Source: Candidatus Gastranaerophilales bacterium (GTDB taxonomy: Bacteria; Cyanobacteriota; Vampirovibrionia; Gastranaerophilales; Gastranaerophilaceae). From it: DNA of 32,039 nt. Shown piece by piece: positions 8,668-17,132 of this stretch. The notes under the pieces were generated by a model. The model saw only the letters and a list, made by a program, of their open reading frames with translations, did not search any database and was not told the DNA's origin. The first letter of the stretch is position 1. Every line of letters begins with the position of its first letter. The stretch lies in the NCBI GenBank assembly GCA_944326635.1, contig CALVEU010000009.1, positions 1 to 32,039 of the forward strand, written 5' to 3'. A program made the translations under genes and the position numbers.

Positions 8668-9447
8668 ATGACTAATTTAATAGATAGTTATAAGAAAGTT
8701 TATGAAAATAAAAAAGCTCATATTAGTCTAATTATTCTATCAATAATATGGACTTTAATGTCTACAATTTGGGATATTAAAACTGGCGACATAAACAACT
8801 ACAGACAAAATCCTTTTGATATATTATTTAATATTATTATTGGAGGATATAGCATTAAATTTCTACACAACTGTATTAACAATATTGATAATGGAATACT
8901 TCCAAAATTTAAAGGAACACCTTGGATTATGTATTTAGGGATGATTCAATTAAATATAGTTTGGGGCATATATGCTCTTATTTTTATAGTTTTCGCATTT
9001 TTGCTATATATAATAACTCACATTTTCTTCTTTCCAATTTTACTTGTAATTTTATTATTATTTATTGCAATGTTCATATACTACATTTTCCTTGCCTTTG
9101 CTGATAATTTAGATACAAAAGGACTTTTTAATATTAAATTGATATTCAATTTAATTCCACACACAATTAAACCTCTATATAAAAATTTCATATTTTTTCT
9201 ATTATTTAATTTATTAATTGCTATAATTTATATACTTTTATACACTGTGGCTGGATTATTTGGAATAGATTCAATGATAAATATCAAAGACGATATTTAC
9301 CTTATAGATATAGTAATGAGCACTATCGCTGGATACTTTGTTATAGTAACTTGGTATTTCGCATTTCCATATTCATTAATAGATTCCTACAAAGAACATG
9401 CCAAAGCTATTTTAAGAAAGGATGAAAATAATGGCACAAATGTTTAA
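8668..9447 (+). CDS. Polytopic membrane protein, first of three related genes
   Basis: A 259-residue protein with five to six hydrophobic segments. A short amphipathic N-terminus (MTNLIDSYKKVYENKKAHIS) precedes the first helix. The sequence GGYSIKFLHNCINNIDNGILPKF, of the GY...LP.F style, and the closing region resemble DUF4013-type membrane proteins, though I cannot confirm that family. It shares the motif DTKGLFNI and overall layout with the third gene of the operon (DSKGLFNI), so the genes look like diverged duplicates. The start is supported by AAGGAG 6 nt upstream and a strong promoter. Its end overlaps the next gene by 17 nt, implying coupled translation. Function unknown. Confidence 0.75.
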   Translation: MTNLIDSYKKVYENKKAHISLIILSIIWTLMSTIWDIKTGDINNYRQNPFDILFNIIIGGYSIKFLHNCINNIDNGILPKFKGTPWIMYLGMIQLNIVWGIYALIFIVFAFLLYIITHIFFFPILLVILLLFIAMFIYYIFLAFADNLDTKGLFNIKLIFNLIPHTIKPLYKNFIFFLLFNLLIAIIYILLYTVAGLFGIDSMINIKDDIYLIDIVMSTIAGYFVIVTWYFAFPYSLIDSYKEHAKAILRKDENNGTNV

Positions 9448-10177
9448 TGGGTTAAAAAAATTATATACTGAAGAAAAAGCATTTGAAAGACAACTCTCAT
9501 TATTTTCTATTTGTGGTATTGCTGGACTTATAACAGGTTACATAGCTTTAGCAAATCAAGGATATATTGAAATTACAAGTATCCAAAAAATATTCTTTAC
9601 AATACTATTAATTATTTTTGGGCTGTTTTTTATTGGATATGAAACATTATTTATGCATACAAGAACAATTCCAGATATTGGAATCGATTCATTTAAAATA
9701 GCAATAAAAAAAATACCATTCATTATATTTTTAGTTGGAATCCCTGTATTAATAACAAGCTTATACACCAAATATCAATATTCTGCATTTTGCATTGAAA
9801 TGTTTCTCTCAATACCACTTACAATGTTACAAGCAGGATTTTCTTACAATTATGAAAATAATGATTATCATTTACTGTTTAATAAATTTAAGATTAAAGA
9901 TATTTTCTTTTTATTAATAAAAAGATTATGGATTGTTATTATAACTTACATAACAACTTACTTTTTAATTTTTATAATATTTTTTATTATTGGACTCATT
10001 TCTGCTTTCTATTACAAAGGAGATATTAATGCAATGAGTATGGCTATCTCCTCTCAACAAGTTACAATTGCAAAACTATCAAATTACATTGCTAGTATCT
10101 TATATACTTACATTATATCAATAGGAATACTTGTATGGGATTATGAACTTTTAAAAACTTATGAAAGAGAGGAATAA
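9431..10177 (+). CDS. Polytopic membrane protein, second of three related genes
   Basis: I choose the ATG at 9431 (MAQMFNGLKKLYTEEKAFER, 248 residues) because AAAGG at 9417-9421 is well spaced from it. An in-frame ATG at 9422 touches that ribosome-binding site and is less likely. The N-terminal pattern GLKKLYTEEKAF mirrors the first and third genes (SYKKVYENKKAH, GFKKVYSGKNVL). Five or six transmembrane helices follow. It is the most diverged of the three and lacks the KGLFNI motif. It overlaps both neighbours (17 nt and 1 nt), so the three products are probably made together and may form one hetero-oligomeric membrane complex. That last point is inference. Confidence 0.72.
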   Translation: MAQMFNGLKKLYTEEKAFERQLSLFSICGIAGLITGYIALANQGYIEITSIQKIFFTILLIIFGLFFIGYETLFMHTRTIPDIGIDSFKIAIKKIPFIIFLVGIPVLITSLYTKYQYSAFCIEMFLSIPLTMLQAGFSYNYENNDYHLLFNKFKIKDIFFLLIKRLWIVIITYITTYFLIFIIFFIIGLISAFYYKGDINAMSMAISSQQVTIAKLSNYIASILYTYIISIGILVWDYELLKTYEREE

Positions 10178-10950
10178 TGAACGTTATTGACCTAATGATT
10201 GACGGATTTAAAAAAGTATATTCTGGGAAAAATGTACTATCCAAGCACATTTTTATGCTTATAATAATAGCAATTTTATCAATTGCCACTGTAAATGTTC
10301 AAATAATGGCAGACACAATAGAAAAAACAAAAGAATTACCAAATATCTGGCAATTATTGGTATGCATGATAATCACATTAATAGCAGGCATCTATACTGG
10401 AGGATATAATTTACTATTTTCTCATAATGCTTTCAATCAAGAAAACAAAGATATTTTACCAGAAATAAATTTAACCCCTTTCAAAGTATTTTTTAAAACA
10501 TTACCATTAATGATAGTATGGTCATTGTATATATTAGTTACACTATTCTTTTCAATGGCTTTAATTTCGAGCAAATCACTATTAACAATTTTAGGAATAT
10601 TTATATTTATATTTTTATTATTTGTATATGCCTTTATTAATTTTGTCTATATAGCATACATTAAAAACTTTGATTCAAAAGGATTATTCAATATTATGTT
10701 ACTGGCAAAATACATAAAGTACTCTTTTTCAGACTTTGTTCTGCTTGGGCTTCTTTTTATCCCGGTATATGGAGTCGCAATGACACCAAGCTTTATAGTT
10801 GGTTTATTATTTGGACTTATGGGAGCAAAAACGATGACAGCACTATACGCTGGAGGAATACTTGGTGGATATTTAGGATTTATTGTTCAAATAGTATGGT
10901 ACTATTCTCTTGTTCAGATTTATAAAAATAAAATAGAACCCAACTTATAA
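10177..10950 (+). CDS. Polytopic membrane protein, third of three related genes
   Basis: A 257-residue protein starting MNVIDLMIDGFKKVYSGKNV. The start overlaps the previous stop as TAATG, with GAGAGG upstream. It has about six transmembrane segments, a GGYNLLFSHNAFNQ turn followed by DILPEINLTPFK, and DSKGLFNIMLLAKYI, shared with the first gene. The layout again recalls DUF4013-like proteins. A strong hairpin terminator follows directly at 10949-10977. No enzymatic motif is visible. Roles in transport, envelope assembly or protein insertion are possible but not shown. Confidence 0.75.
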   Translation: MNVIDLMIDGFKKVYSGKNVLSKHIFMLIIIAILSIATVNVQIMADTIEKTKELPNIWQLLVCMIITLIAGIYTGGYNLLFSHNAFNQENKDILPEINLTPFKVFFKTLPLMIVWSLYILVTLFFSMALISSKSLLTILGIFIFIFLLFVYAFINFVYIAYIKNFDSKGLFNIMLLAKYIKYSFSDFVLLGLLFIPVYGVAMTPSFIVGLLFGLMGAKTMTALYAGGILGGYLGFIVQIVWYYSLVQIYKNKIEPNL

Positions 10951-10977
10951 AAAGAGCCTTTAAAAGGCTCTTTTTTA
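10949..10977. terminator. Bidirectional intrinsic terminator
   Basis: The stem AAAAAGAGCC...GGCTCTTTTTT encloses a TTTTAAAA loop and inner stem, with a T run on one strand and an A run on the other. It ends the membrane protein operon (+) and overlaps the stop of the convergent prepilin gene A (-). Confidence 0.9.
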
Positions 10978-11723
10978 ATACGTCATTTCCCAATTTTCAT
11001 TTAATATTTTTCCAAAACAGCCATGTCCCCAAGTAGGTCTTGAAGAATTACAAGCTCTTTGGAAATTATCTTCTCTGGTTTCTTTATCTAACGGAGCAGG
11101 AACCACCTCAGTTTGAGAATTCGAACCACTAGGATCTCCATCTAACACACTATAATCGTCAATTACCCCATTTTGGTAAAGATACATTCCAAAAAAATCT
11201 CTTCCTACTACATTGGGACCTTGCTTACCATTAACATCAACCATCATTGATAAAACAATAAAAGAATTGTCATTTGAAACAGAATCAACTGCAACAGAAG
11301 CACCACTAGCTAATACAAATGTATTTATATTGTCTTGAGGACCGCTAAATGGATAAGTAGTACCATCCAACTTTTTATATACAGAAACAGGAAAACAAGG
11401 CGAAACATCATGCCCACAATCTTGGACAACCTTAAAATATGTTTTTACAAAATTTGCTGCAGCATCTTGGGTTGCGAAACCAGCTTCTTTTAAATTCACA
11501 GCATTTCTATCTGTCTGATATTGTAATGCCGCTTGTTGAAATTCATTATATACTTTATGCAACTGAGTAACATAAGATTTTCTTTGGTAATTCTGCATTA
11601 AAGATGGAACGGTTATTGCTGACACTACACCAATTATTCCTAATGTTACCAATACTTCTGCTAACGTAAATGCTGGAGCTGAGCCTAGATTACGCCCCCC
11701 CCCCGATTTTCAAATCTTTTCAT
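10975..11723 (-). CDS. Prepilin-like protein A, interrupted by an out-of-frame C:G tract
   Basis: The body encodes a type IV pilin/pseudopilin-like protein. Its N-methylation helix AFTLAEVLVTLGIIGVVSA is followed by VPSLMQNYQRKSYVTQL, then a globular domain with NGKQGPNVVGRDFFG and a C-terminal Cys pair (RACNSS, HGCFGK). The expected start is the ATG at 11723, with AAAGGAG 6 nt upstream. That frame reads MKRFENRGGG, then VI and a stop, because a 10-nt C:G tract (11695-11704) puts the body out of frame. Lengths 8 or 11 would join them and give the leader MKRFENRGGGRNLGSAPA. In the body frame a TGA lies just upstream of the tract and no start codon precedes the cleavage motif; only an internal TTG at 11652 would begin it. 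The residue before the cleavage point is Ala, not Gly. Phase-OFF allele or slippage-dependent gene; a sequencing slip is the alternative. Confidence 0.85.
11695..11704. repeat. Homopolymeric C10/G10 tract in prepilin gene A
   Basis: Ten consecutive C on the plus strand (G on the coding strand), 18 nt after the A of the start codon is reached plus one base, flanked on the coding strand by C before and CGTAATCTA after. In-frame lengths are 8, 11 and so on. Length 10 ends at TAG within three codons, and length 9 would end at TAA within two. Confidence 0.95.
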
Positions 11724-11748
11724 TCTTCGCTCCTTTCTTTATTATTTT

Positions 11749-11777
11749 ATTTTAACATATTTCTATTACTTATTCAA
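11749..11777 (-). promoter_or_regulatory. Promoter of prepilin gene A
   Basis: Minus strand TTGAAT (11777-11772), 17 nt, TAAAAT (11754-11749). It is about 25 nt before the start codon, with a AAAGGAG ribosome-binding site in between. The intact expression signals argue against a dead gene. Confidence 0.6.
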
Positions 11778-11886
11778 TATCGAGAATTTATTAATTTTTG
11801 TAAATAAGACTTATAATTTACTAAAGTTTTCTTAAATACAAACCGATATTAAAAGAGTAATCAGAATTAAAATGGAGATTTTATAT

Positions 11887-12042
11887 ATGCTTAAAAAGAT
11901 AGTATCACCTTCGTGTAATGTATGCGACAGTGTGGAATTCATATTAAGAGGAGCGAGAAAACGCCGTAATTTGGCGATAGCATCTGCAAAAATGATTAAC
12001 TCAGATGCAGGTATTCAAACTGGACTAAAAGCAGTCAAGTAG
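11887..12042 (+). CDS. 51-residue basic CxxC mini-protein, or a structured RNA
   Basis: ATG at 11887 has GGAG 9 nt upstream, and the stop is TAG at 12040. The product starts MLKKIVSPSCNVCDSVEFIL, has one CNVC pair at residues 10-13, then a basic stretch RGARKRRNLA and an uncharged C-terminus ending LKAVK. I do not recognise it. The stretch is visibly less AT-rich than its surroundings and can fold: GCATCTG (11980-11986) pairs perfectly with CAGATGC (12002-12008), and CGCC (11962-11965) with GGCG (11973-11976). With a -10-like TATAAT at 11812-11817 and a strong terminator at 12081-12110, the unit could be a roughly 290-nt transcript that is coding, structural or both. Confidence 0.5.
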   Translation: MLKKIVSPSCNVCDSVEFILRGARKRRNLAIASAKMINSDAGIQTGLKAVK

Positions 12043-12080
12043 TGCTTATTGTTTAGAAAAGATTAGAGAGTTTATATTTT

Positions 12081-12110
12081 AAAAGACCGATAAAAATCGG
12101 TCTTTTTTTT
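12081..12110. terminator. Intrinsic terminator, probably bidirectional
   Basis: The stem AAAAGACCGA (12081-12090) pairs with TCGGTCTTTT (12097-12106), with a TAAAAA loop and a long T run on the plus strand. It ends the mini-protein transcript and sits directly behind the stop of the convergent dehydrogenase gene. Confidence 0.9.
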
Positions 12111-12112
12111 AC

Positions 12113-13144
12113 CTATGGCTTAATTAAAAATTTAATAGCTTTACCTTCAATATGTTGCTGCATAGCCCACTCAACTTTTTCTAAAGGCAAAGTACCAGTA
12201 ATCAATTTTTCAACATCAACATCTCCTGAGGCAATATATTCTAAAGCCATTCTAAAATATTTTGGAGTATGATGAAATACACTCATCAATCTTATATCAC
12301 CATAATGCATCTTTGTAGTATCAAATGTCACAGTAGAACCTGACTTACACCCGCCAAAGAAATGCACAGTACCACCCGGACGAACACAAGAGAAAATTCT
12401 TTCCCAAATTTCAGGCAGCCCAACGCACTCAATTGCAACATCCAAGCCTCTATGTTCCTCTGTATACTCTCTAAATATTTTTTCAGGATTAGGATATTTT
12501 GATAAATCCACAATCTCATCAGCATGAGCAAATTCATCAGCAGCCTTTAATTTTATAGGATTTCTACCTGCTACAATTACTCTTGCCCCTTTTAATTTTG
12601 CTAATCTTGCAAACATCAAACCGATAGGACCAATACCAATAATTCCAACAGTCTGTCCAGGTTTAATATCTGTTCTTTCCACCCCATGGACAACATTTGC
12701 TAAAGGCTCACAAAAAGCAGCTTTGTCAAAACTTAAATTATCTGGCAAAATCAACATATTTTTTTCTACAATACGAGCAGGGACTGTAATATATTCAGCA
12801 TATGCCCCATTTAATAAATCTAAATTTTCACAAAGATTATACTCTTCATGCCTGCAATAAAAACATTTTCCGCAAGGTGCAGAATTCGCAGCAACAACCC
12901 TATCGCCAACTTTAACATTTGTTACACCTTTTCCAACTCTATCTACAATTCCAGCAAATTCATGTCCAAATCCAGAAGGGATTGATTTTATTAAAACAGG
13001 ATGACCACGTCTAAAAGTTTTAACGTCAGTACCACAAGTCAAAGCAGAAATAACTTTGACAACAACCTCACCTTCTTCAGGAGGTTTTACCATTACTTCT
13101 TCATATTTTATATTTTGTGGTCCGTAATATTGTATAGCTTTCAT
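12113..13144 (-). CDS. Zinc-dependent medium-chain alcohol/polyol dehydrogenase
   Basis: A 343-residue MDR enzyme that should oxidise an alcohol or polyol with NAD(P)+. Catalytic-zinc ligands are Cys37 (LTCGTD), His61 and Glu62 (GHEFAG). The structural-zinc lobe has four cysteines at 91, 94, 97 and 105 (CGKCFYC and NLC). The Rossmann loop GIGPIG is at 170-175. It resembles sorbitol, threonine and galactitol-phosphate dehydrogenases, but substrate cannot be assigned. It follows a second MDR gene on the same strand after 43 nt. The ribosome-binding site before ATG 13144 is weak (AAAAG). A 14-codon reading frame starting ATGAAAGGACAG lies in the gap and could be a leader peptide. Confidence 0.88.
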   Translation of the reverse strand: MKAIQYYGPQNIKYEEVMVKPPEEGEVVVKVISALTCGTDVKTFRRGHPVLIKSIPSGFGHEFAGIVDRVGKGVTNVKVGDRVVAANSAPCGKCFYCRHEEYNLCENLDLLNGAYAEYITVPARIVEKNMLILPDNLSFDKAAFCEPLANVVHGVERTDIKPGQTVGIIGIGPIGLMFARLAKLKGARVIVAGRNPIKLKAADEFAHADEIVDLSKYPNPEKIFREYTEEHRGLDVAIECVGLPEIWERIFSCVRPGGTVHFFGGCKSGSTVTFDTTKMHYGDIRLMSVFHHTPKYFRMALEYIASGDVDVEKLITGTLPLEKVEWAMQQHIEGKAIKFLIKP

Positions 13145-13187
13145 CTTTTAACACAGCCTACATTCGATGCAAACTGTCCTTTCATTT

Positions 13188-14174
13188 TTAATTTGTAACC
13201 TTTATATATGCCTTCATAATTTTATTAGCCATTGTATCATCAAAAGCTTTTTGAATATCATCTAGATTGTATACAGAAGAAATTCCTTTAACTTTTACTT
13301 TTCCATCTTCTAGCAAAGCTAAAGAATCTTTTAAATCTACAGGAGCCGGAGAATAACTGCCCATTACAGTTAATTCTCTATAATAAATTTCATTATTTGG
13401 ATAAGCTGATAAATCAGATGGAGTGCTTGAAAATACGAGAATTTTTCCGCCATTACGAACATATTTTAAAGCTGTTCCAATAGCCTTATCTGCCCCTGAT
13501 GTCATAAATATTCCATCTGCTTCATAATCATCGGCAAGTTCTCTCACATCAATAGCATCTATTCCAAAAGATTTTAAAAGCTCAATTCTCTCTTTTAACA
13601 AATCACAGCCAAGCACATCATAACCATATGCTTTTAAAGCCTGAGCTGTTAAAATACCGATAGAACCTAATCCAACAACCAAAGCATTATCACCTTTTAA
13701 TAAACTTGCACGTTTAACTGCACGAACTATACAACCTAAAGGTTCATAAAAAGACGCTTCTATATCTGATAAATTTTCCGGTTTCAAATGCGCAACATTT
13801 TTCAAATGTTCTTCACTTAAATAAACATACTCTGAAAATCCCCCAGGTCTAATATTAGTAGATTTAAAATGCTCACACATTGAGACATTACCGTGTTTGC
13901 AATATACACATTCCCCACAAGGAATATGATGTGATGTCACAATTTCATCTCCAATTTTAAAATCTGTATCAGAATCAATATCTACAATTTCTGCAACTAT
14001 TTCATGTCCTAATACTGTTCCATCCTTTGATATTTTATGGACGAATTTAACTATATCAGATCCACAAAGACCGCAACCTAAAACTTTTACAATTGCGCCT
14101 TTACGAGAATTTAATTTAATATCTTCAACATTTTTTACAATAATTTTTTCATTATCAATTACAGCTATTTTCAT
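13188..14174 (-). CDS. Second zinc-dependent medium-chain dehydrogenase
   Basis: A 328-residue MDR-family enzyme and partner of the downstream gene. Catalytic-zinc residues are Cys37 (CGLCGSD), His57 and Glu58 (GHEIVAE). Structural cysteines are at 86, 89, 92 and 100 (PCGECVYC, SMC). The NAD-binding loop GLGSIG is at 168-173. ATG at 14174 has GGCGGAG just upstream. The two enzymes are only distantly alike, so this is a pair of related functions rather than a recent duplication. Side-by-side polyol and sugar dehydrogenases often act in sequence on one carbohydrate, but no kinase or transporter lies adjacent to confirm a pathway. Confidence 0.87.
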   Translation of the reverse strand: MKIAVIDNEKIIVKNVEDIKLNSRKGAIVKVLGCGLCGSDIVKFVHKISKDGTVLGHEIVAEIVDIDSDTDFKIGDEIVTSHHIPCGECVYCKHGNVSMCEHFKSTNIRPGGFSEYVYLSEEHLKNVAHLKPENLSDIEASFYEPLGCIVRAVKRASLLKGDNALVVGLGSIGILTAQALKAYGYDVLGCDLLKERIELLKSFGIDAIDVRELADDYEADGIFMTSGADKAIGTALKYVRNGGKILVFSSTPSDLSAYPNNEIYYRELTVMGSYSPAPVDLKDSLALLEDGKVKVKGISSVYNLDDIQKAFDDTMANKIMKAYIKVTN

Positions 14175-14207
14175 ACTCCGCCTCGCACAAAAAATTTTAT
14201 CACAAAC

Positions 14208-14236
14208 TTGAAAAGATTAACAATAAATTATATAAT
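14208..14236 (+). promoter_or_regulatory. Strong promoter predicting a leaderless mRNA
   Basis: TTGAAA (14208-14213), 17 nt, perfect TATAAT (14231-14236). The GNAT start codon begins at 14243, only 6 nt after the -10 box, so transcription should start at or within a base or two of the ATG. No ribosome-binding site is present. Confidence 0.7.
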
Positions 14237-14242
14237 AAGTAT

Positions 14243-15229
14243 ATGGCAGTAATAAGAAGATTAAATTGTTTTGATGCTCCTAAAATAAAAAAAATGATTT
14301 CTTATTTAGGAAGCGATGATGGAAACAAATATACCAAAGCATTAAATGTAGAAGCTTTTATTATGCTTCATGCAATTCTTCCATTAAAATACAAATTTCT
14401 TCCGGAATCTTATATTTTTCTTGAAAATAAAGAAATTATGGGACTAATTACAATTGTTCCTACAAGCGGGAATCCTTATAAAATTAATATCACAAGATTA
14501 ATCTTCAAACAAAATTTATATGAAGTCGGAAAACAATTAGTAGAATTTGTGATTGCAAGATATGGAGCAAAAGGAGCTAAATCATTCACTGTAACAGTGG
14601 ATCAATCACACGATGAAATGCTTAATTTATTTATGCAAGGCTGTGGGTTTAGACAATGCAGCTACGAAAATTTGTGGAAACTTGAAAATTTTACCCCACA
14701 AACAGATAAATGCGCAAACTTCAGATACTGCCAAAACTCTGATGCTAAAGCGATTGCAAAACTATACAACAATGAATTAAAAAACTTATACAAACCTTCT
14801 CTGGAACGATCTAAAGAAGAATATAAAGAGCCATTTTTTGAAGGTATGACAAATTTCTACAAAAACAGATATGTACTTGAAGAACCTTCAAATCACAGAA
14901 TTATAGCATACCTTTCAATAACCACAAATGACAATTACAATTTTATTATTGATATGTCATTAAATGATGGTTATGACATTCCATATGACGAAATTATAAA
15001 TTTTGCACTGGGAGAAATTTCAAGAAGAAAAACAAAATTCTACGCATTTTTAAAACATCGTCAATACACAAAAAATGCAGATATTTTAGAAAAATATCTG
15101 CACGAAAGAAATTTAAACTGCATTCAAACTCAATGTGTTTTGATAAAAGATTTTTACAAACCGATAAAACAAACTGAAAATGCTATTCAAGTATTTTTAT
15201 TTGGAGAAAATGAACTCGCATCTAACTAG
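14243..15229 (+). CDS. GNAT-fold acetyltransferase-like protein
   Basis: A 328-residue protein. The first half has GNAT-type features: IFLENKEIMGLITIVP (beta strands 4-5), LIFKQNLYEVGKQLVEFVI, where an acetyl-CoA-binding turn is expected but without a clear R/QxxGxG/A, then FTVTVDQSHDEMLNLFMQGC followed by GFRQCSYENLWKLE (the C-terminal strand typical of GNATs). The second half (from about residue 150) has a similar alternation and may be a second degenerate GNAT domain. Acyl acceptor unknown. The weak pyrophosphate loop leaves open a non-catalytic role. The start is the ATG at 14243, defined by the promoter rather than by a Shine-Dalgarno sequence. Confidence 0.65.
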   Translation: MAVIRRLNCFDAPKIKKMISYLGSDDGNKYTKALNVEAFIMLHAILPLKYKFLPESYIFLENKEIMGLITIVPTSGNPYKINITRLIFKQNLYEVGKQLVEFVIARYGAKGAKSFTVTVDQSHDEMLNLFMQGCGFRQCSYENLWKLENFTPQTDKCANFRYCQNSDAKAIAKLYNNELKNLYKPSLERSKEEYKEPFFEGMTNFYKNRYVLEEPSNHRIIAYLSITTNDNYNFIIDMSLNDGYDIPYDEIINFALGEISRRKTKFYAFLKHRQYTKNADILEKYLHERNLNCIQTQCVLIKDFYKPIKQTENAIQVFLFGENELASN

Positions 15230-15236
15230 AAAATAC

Positions 15237-15970
15237 CTAAAACCTTAACGGATAATCTTTAGATACACTCCAACCATCATACTGAATTAATGCCCCACAA
15301 TCAGCAGGTTTTTCTTTACAATGTTCGAGAAGATAAGATCTACTTTTTGTTGATAATTTACCTTCTTCATTTATAAATTGAAGAGGTACATAGACTGAAG
15401 GACTTCCTAATTTCATTCTAAAGAGAAATTGATCCCTACCTGCAATATTAGGTTTAGCAGAACAATTATAATCATACCAACCATGAATATTAACATTTGC
15501 TGGACCTGTACCTCCCGTTAAAATACCAAAACAAGATCCATCAGAAAAAACATATCTTGAATAATTTAAACCATTTGTAGAGATATCTGCATCTACAGTT
15601 ATATCAATACATTCTTTAGTACTACATTTCTTTATTCCTTTCATATATTGAAAAAAATAATTATTAAAAAATTCGTCATTATCCTTAAAAGCTTGATCAG
15701 TTCCAATACTCTGAGACGCAAAATTCCAAGTAGAGAAATCCCCATTTTCTGCCTGCGAAATTTGAAGAGCGTTCATAAAAGTTGAATAGAATTTTTTTAA
15801 TCTTACCTCAACAACTTTTTTCTTATGATTTGCAATTAATGTAGGAATAGTCAAAGCTGCAACAACACCAATAATACCTAAAGTAATTAATACTTCAGCG
15901 AGAGTAAATGCTTTGTAGGAGCTTAAATTACGCCCCCCCCCCGCATTTTAAAAATACAAGATTTTTTCAT
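15237..15970 (-). CDS. Prepilin-like protein B, interrupted by an out-of-frame C:G tract
   Basis: The body carries the prepilin helix AFTLAEVLITLGIIGVVAA, then LTIPTLIANHKKKVVEVRL and a globular domain with NCSAKPNIAGRDQF. The C-terminal disulphide motif is EHCKEKPADCGALIQYDGW, followed by DYP. ATG at 15970 with AAAGGAG 6 nt upstream reads MKKSCIFKMRGGGVI and stops, because the tract at 15933-15942 is 10 nt long. Eleven or eight would give the leader MKKSCIFKMRGGGRNLSSYK plus A before the cleavage point. A TAA blocks the body frame upstream of the tract, and no ATG, GTG or TTG lies between tract and motif. It therefore depends on tract length or slippage. Genes A and B share 5' sequence (AAGAAAGGAGC and C-G10-CGTAAT), so they are probably duplicates. 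Confidence 0.85.
15933..15942. repeat. Homopolymeric C10/G10 tract in prepilin gene B
   Basis: Ten C on the plus strand, located 28 nt from the start codon on the coding strand, between start and cleavage motif. Flanks on the coding strand are ATGC before and CGTAATTTAAGC after. Off-frame reading ends at TAA in both wrong frames within four codons of the tract. Confidence 0.95.
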
Positions 15971-16001
15971 ACTTATTGCTCCTTTCTTAATTAATACAGA
16001 T

Positions 16002-16030
16002 ATCATAACAAATTTGAAAAAACTTTACAA
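16002..16030 (-). promoter_or_regulatory. Promoter of prepilin gene B
   Basis: Minus strand TTGTAA (16030-16025), 17 nt, TATGAT (16007-16002). It is followed by AAAGGAG and ATG at 15970, and lies in the divergent gap with ilvC. Confidence 0.55.
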
Positions 16031-16058
16031 GATATATTTTTTCTTTGTGCTAAAATAA

Positions 16059-17105
<1,047 letters not shown>

Positions 17106-17132
17106 AAAATATCAGATAAATAAGGAAATAAA

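Noticed and set aside
12328-12537. Alternative frame inside the first dehydrogenase
   Set aside because: It overlaps the conserved NAD-binding and catalytic domains of a complete MDR gene.
13145-13190. 14-codon leader peptide frame (ATGAAAGGACAG...) between the two dehydrogenase genes
   Set aside because: It has no runs of a regulatory amino acid and no attenuator hairpin; it is noted only as a possible translational coupling device.
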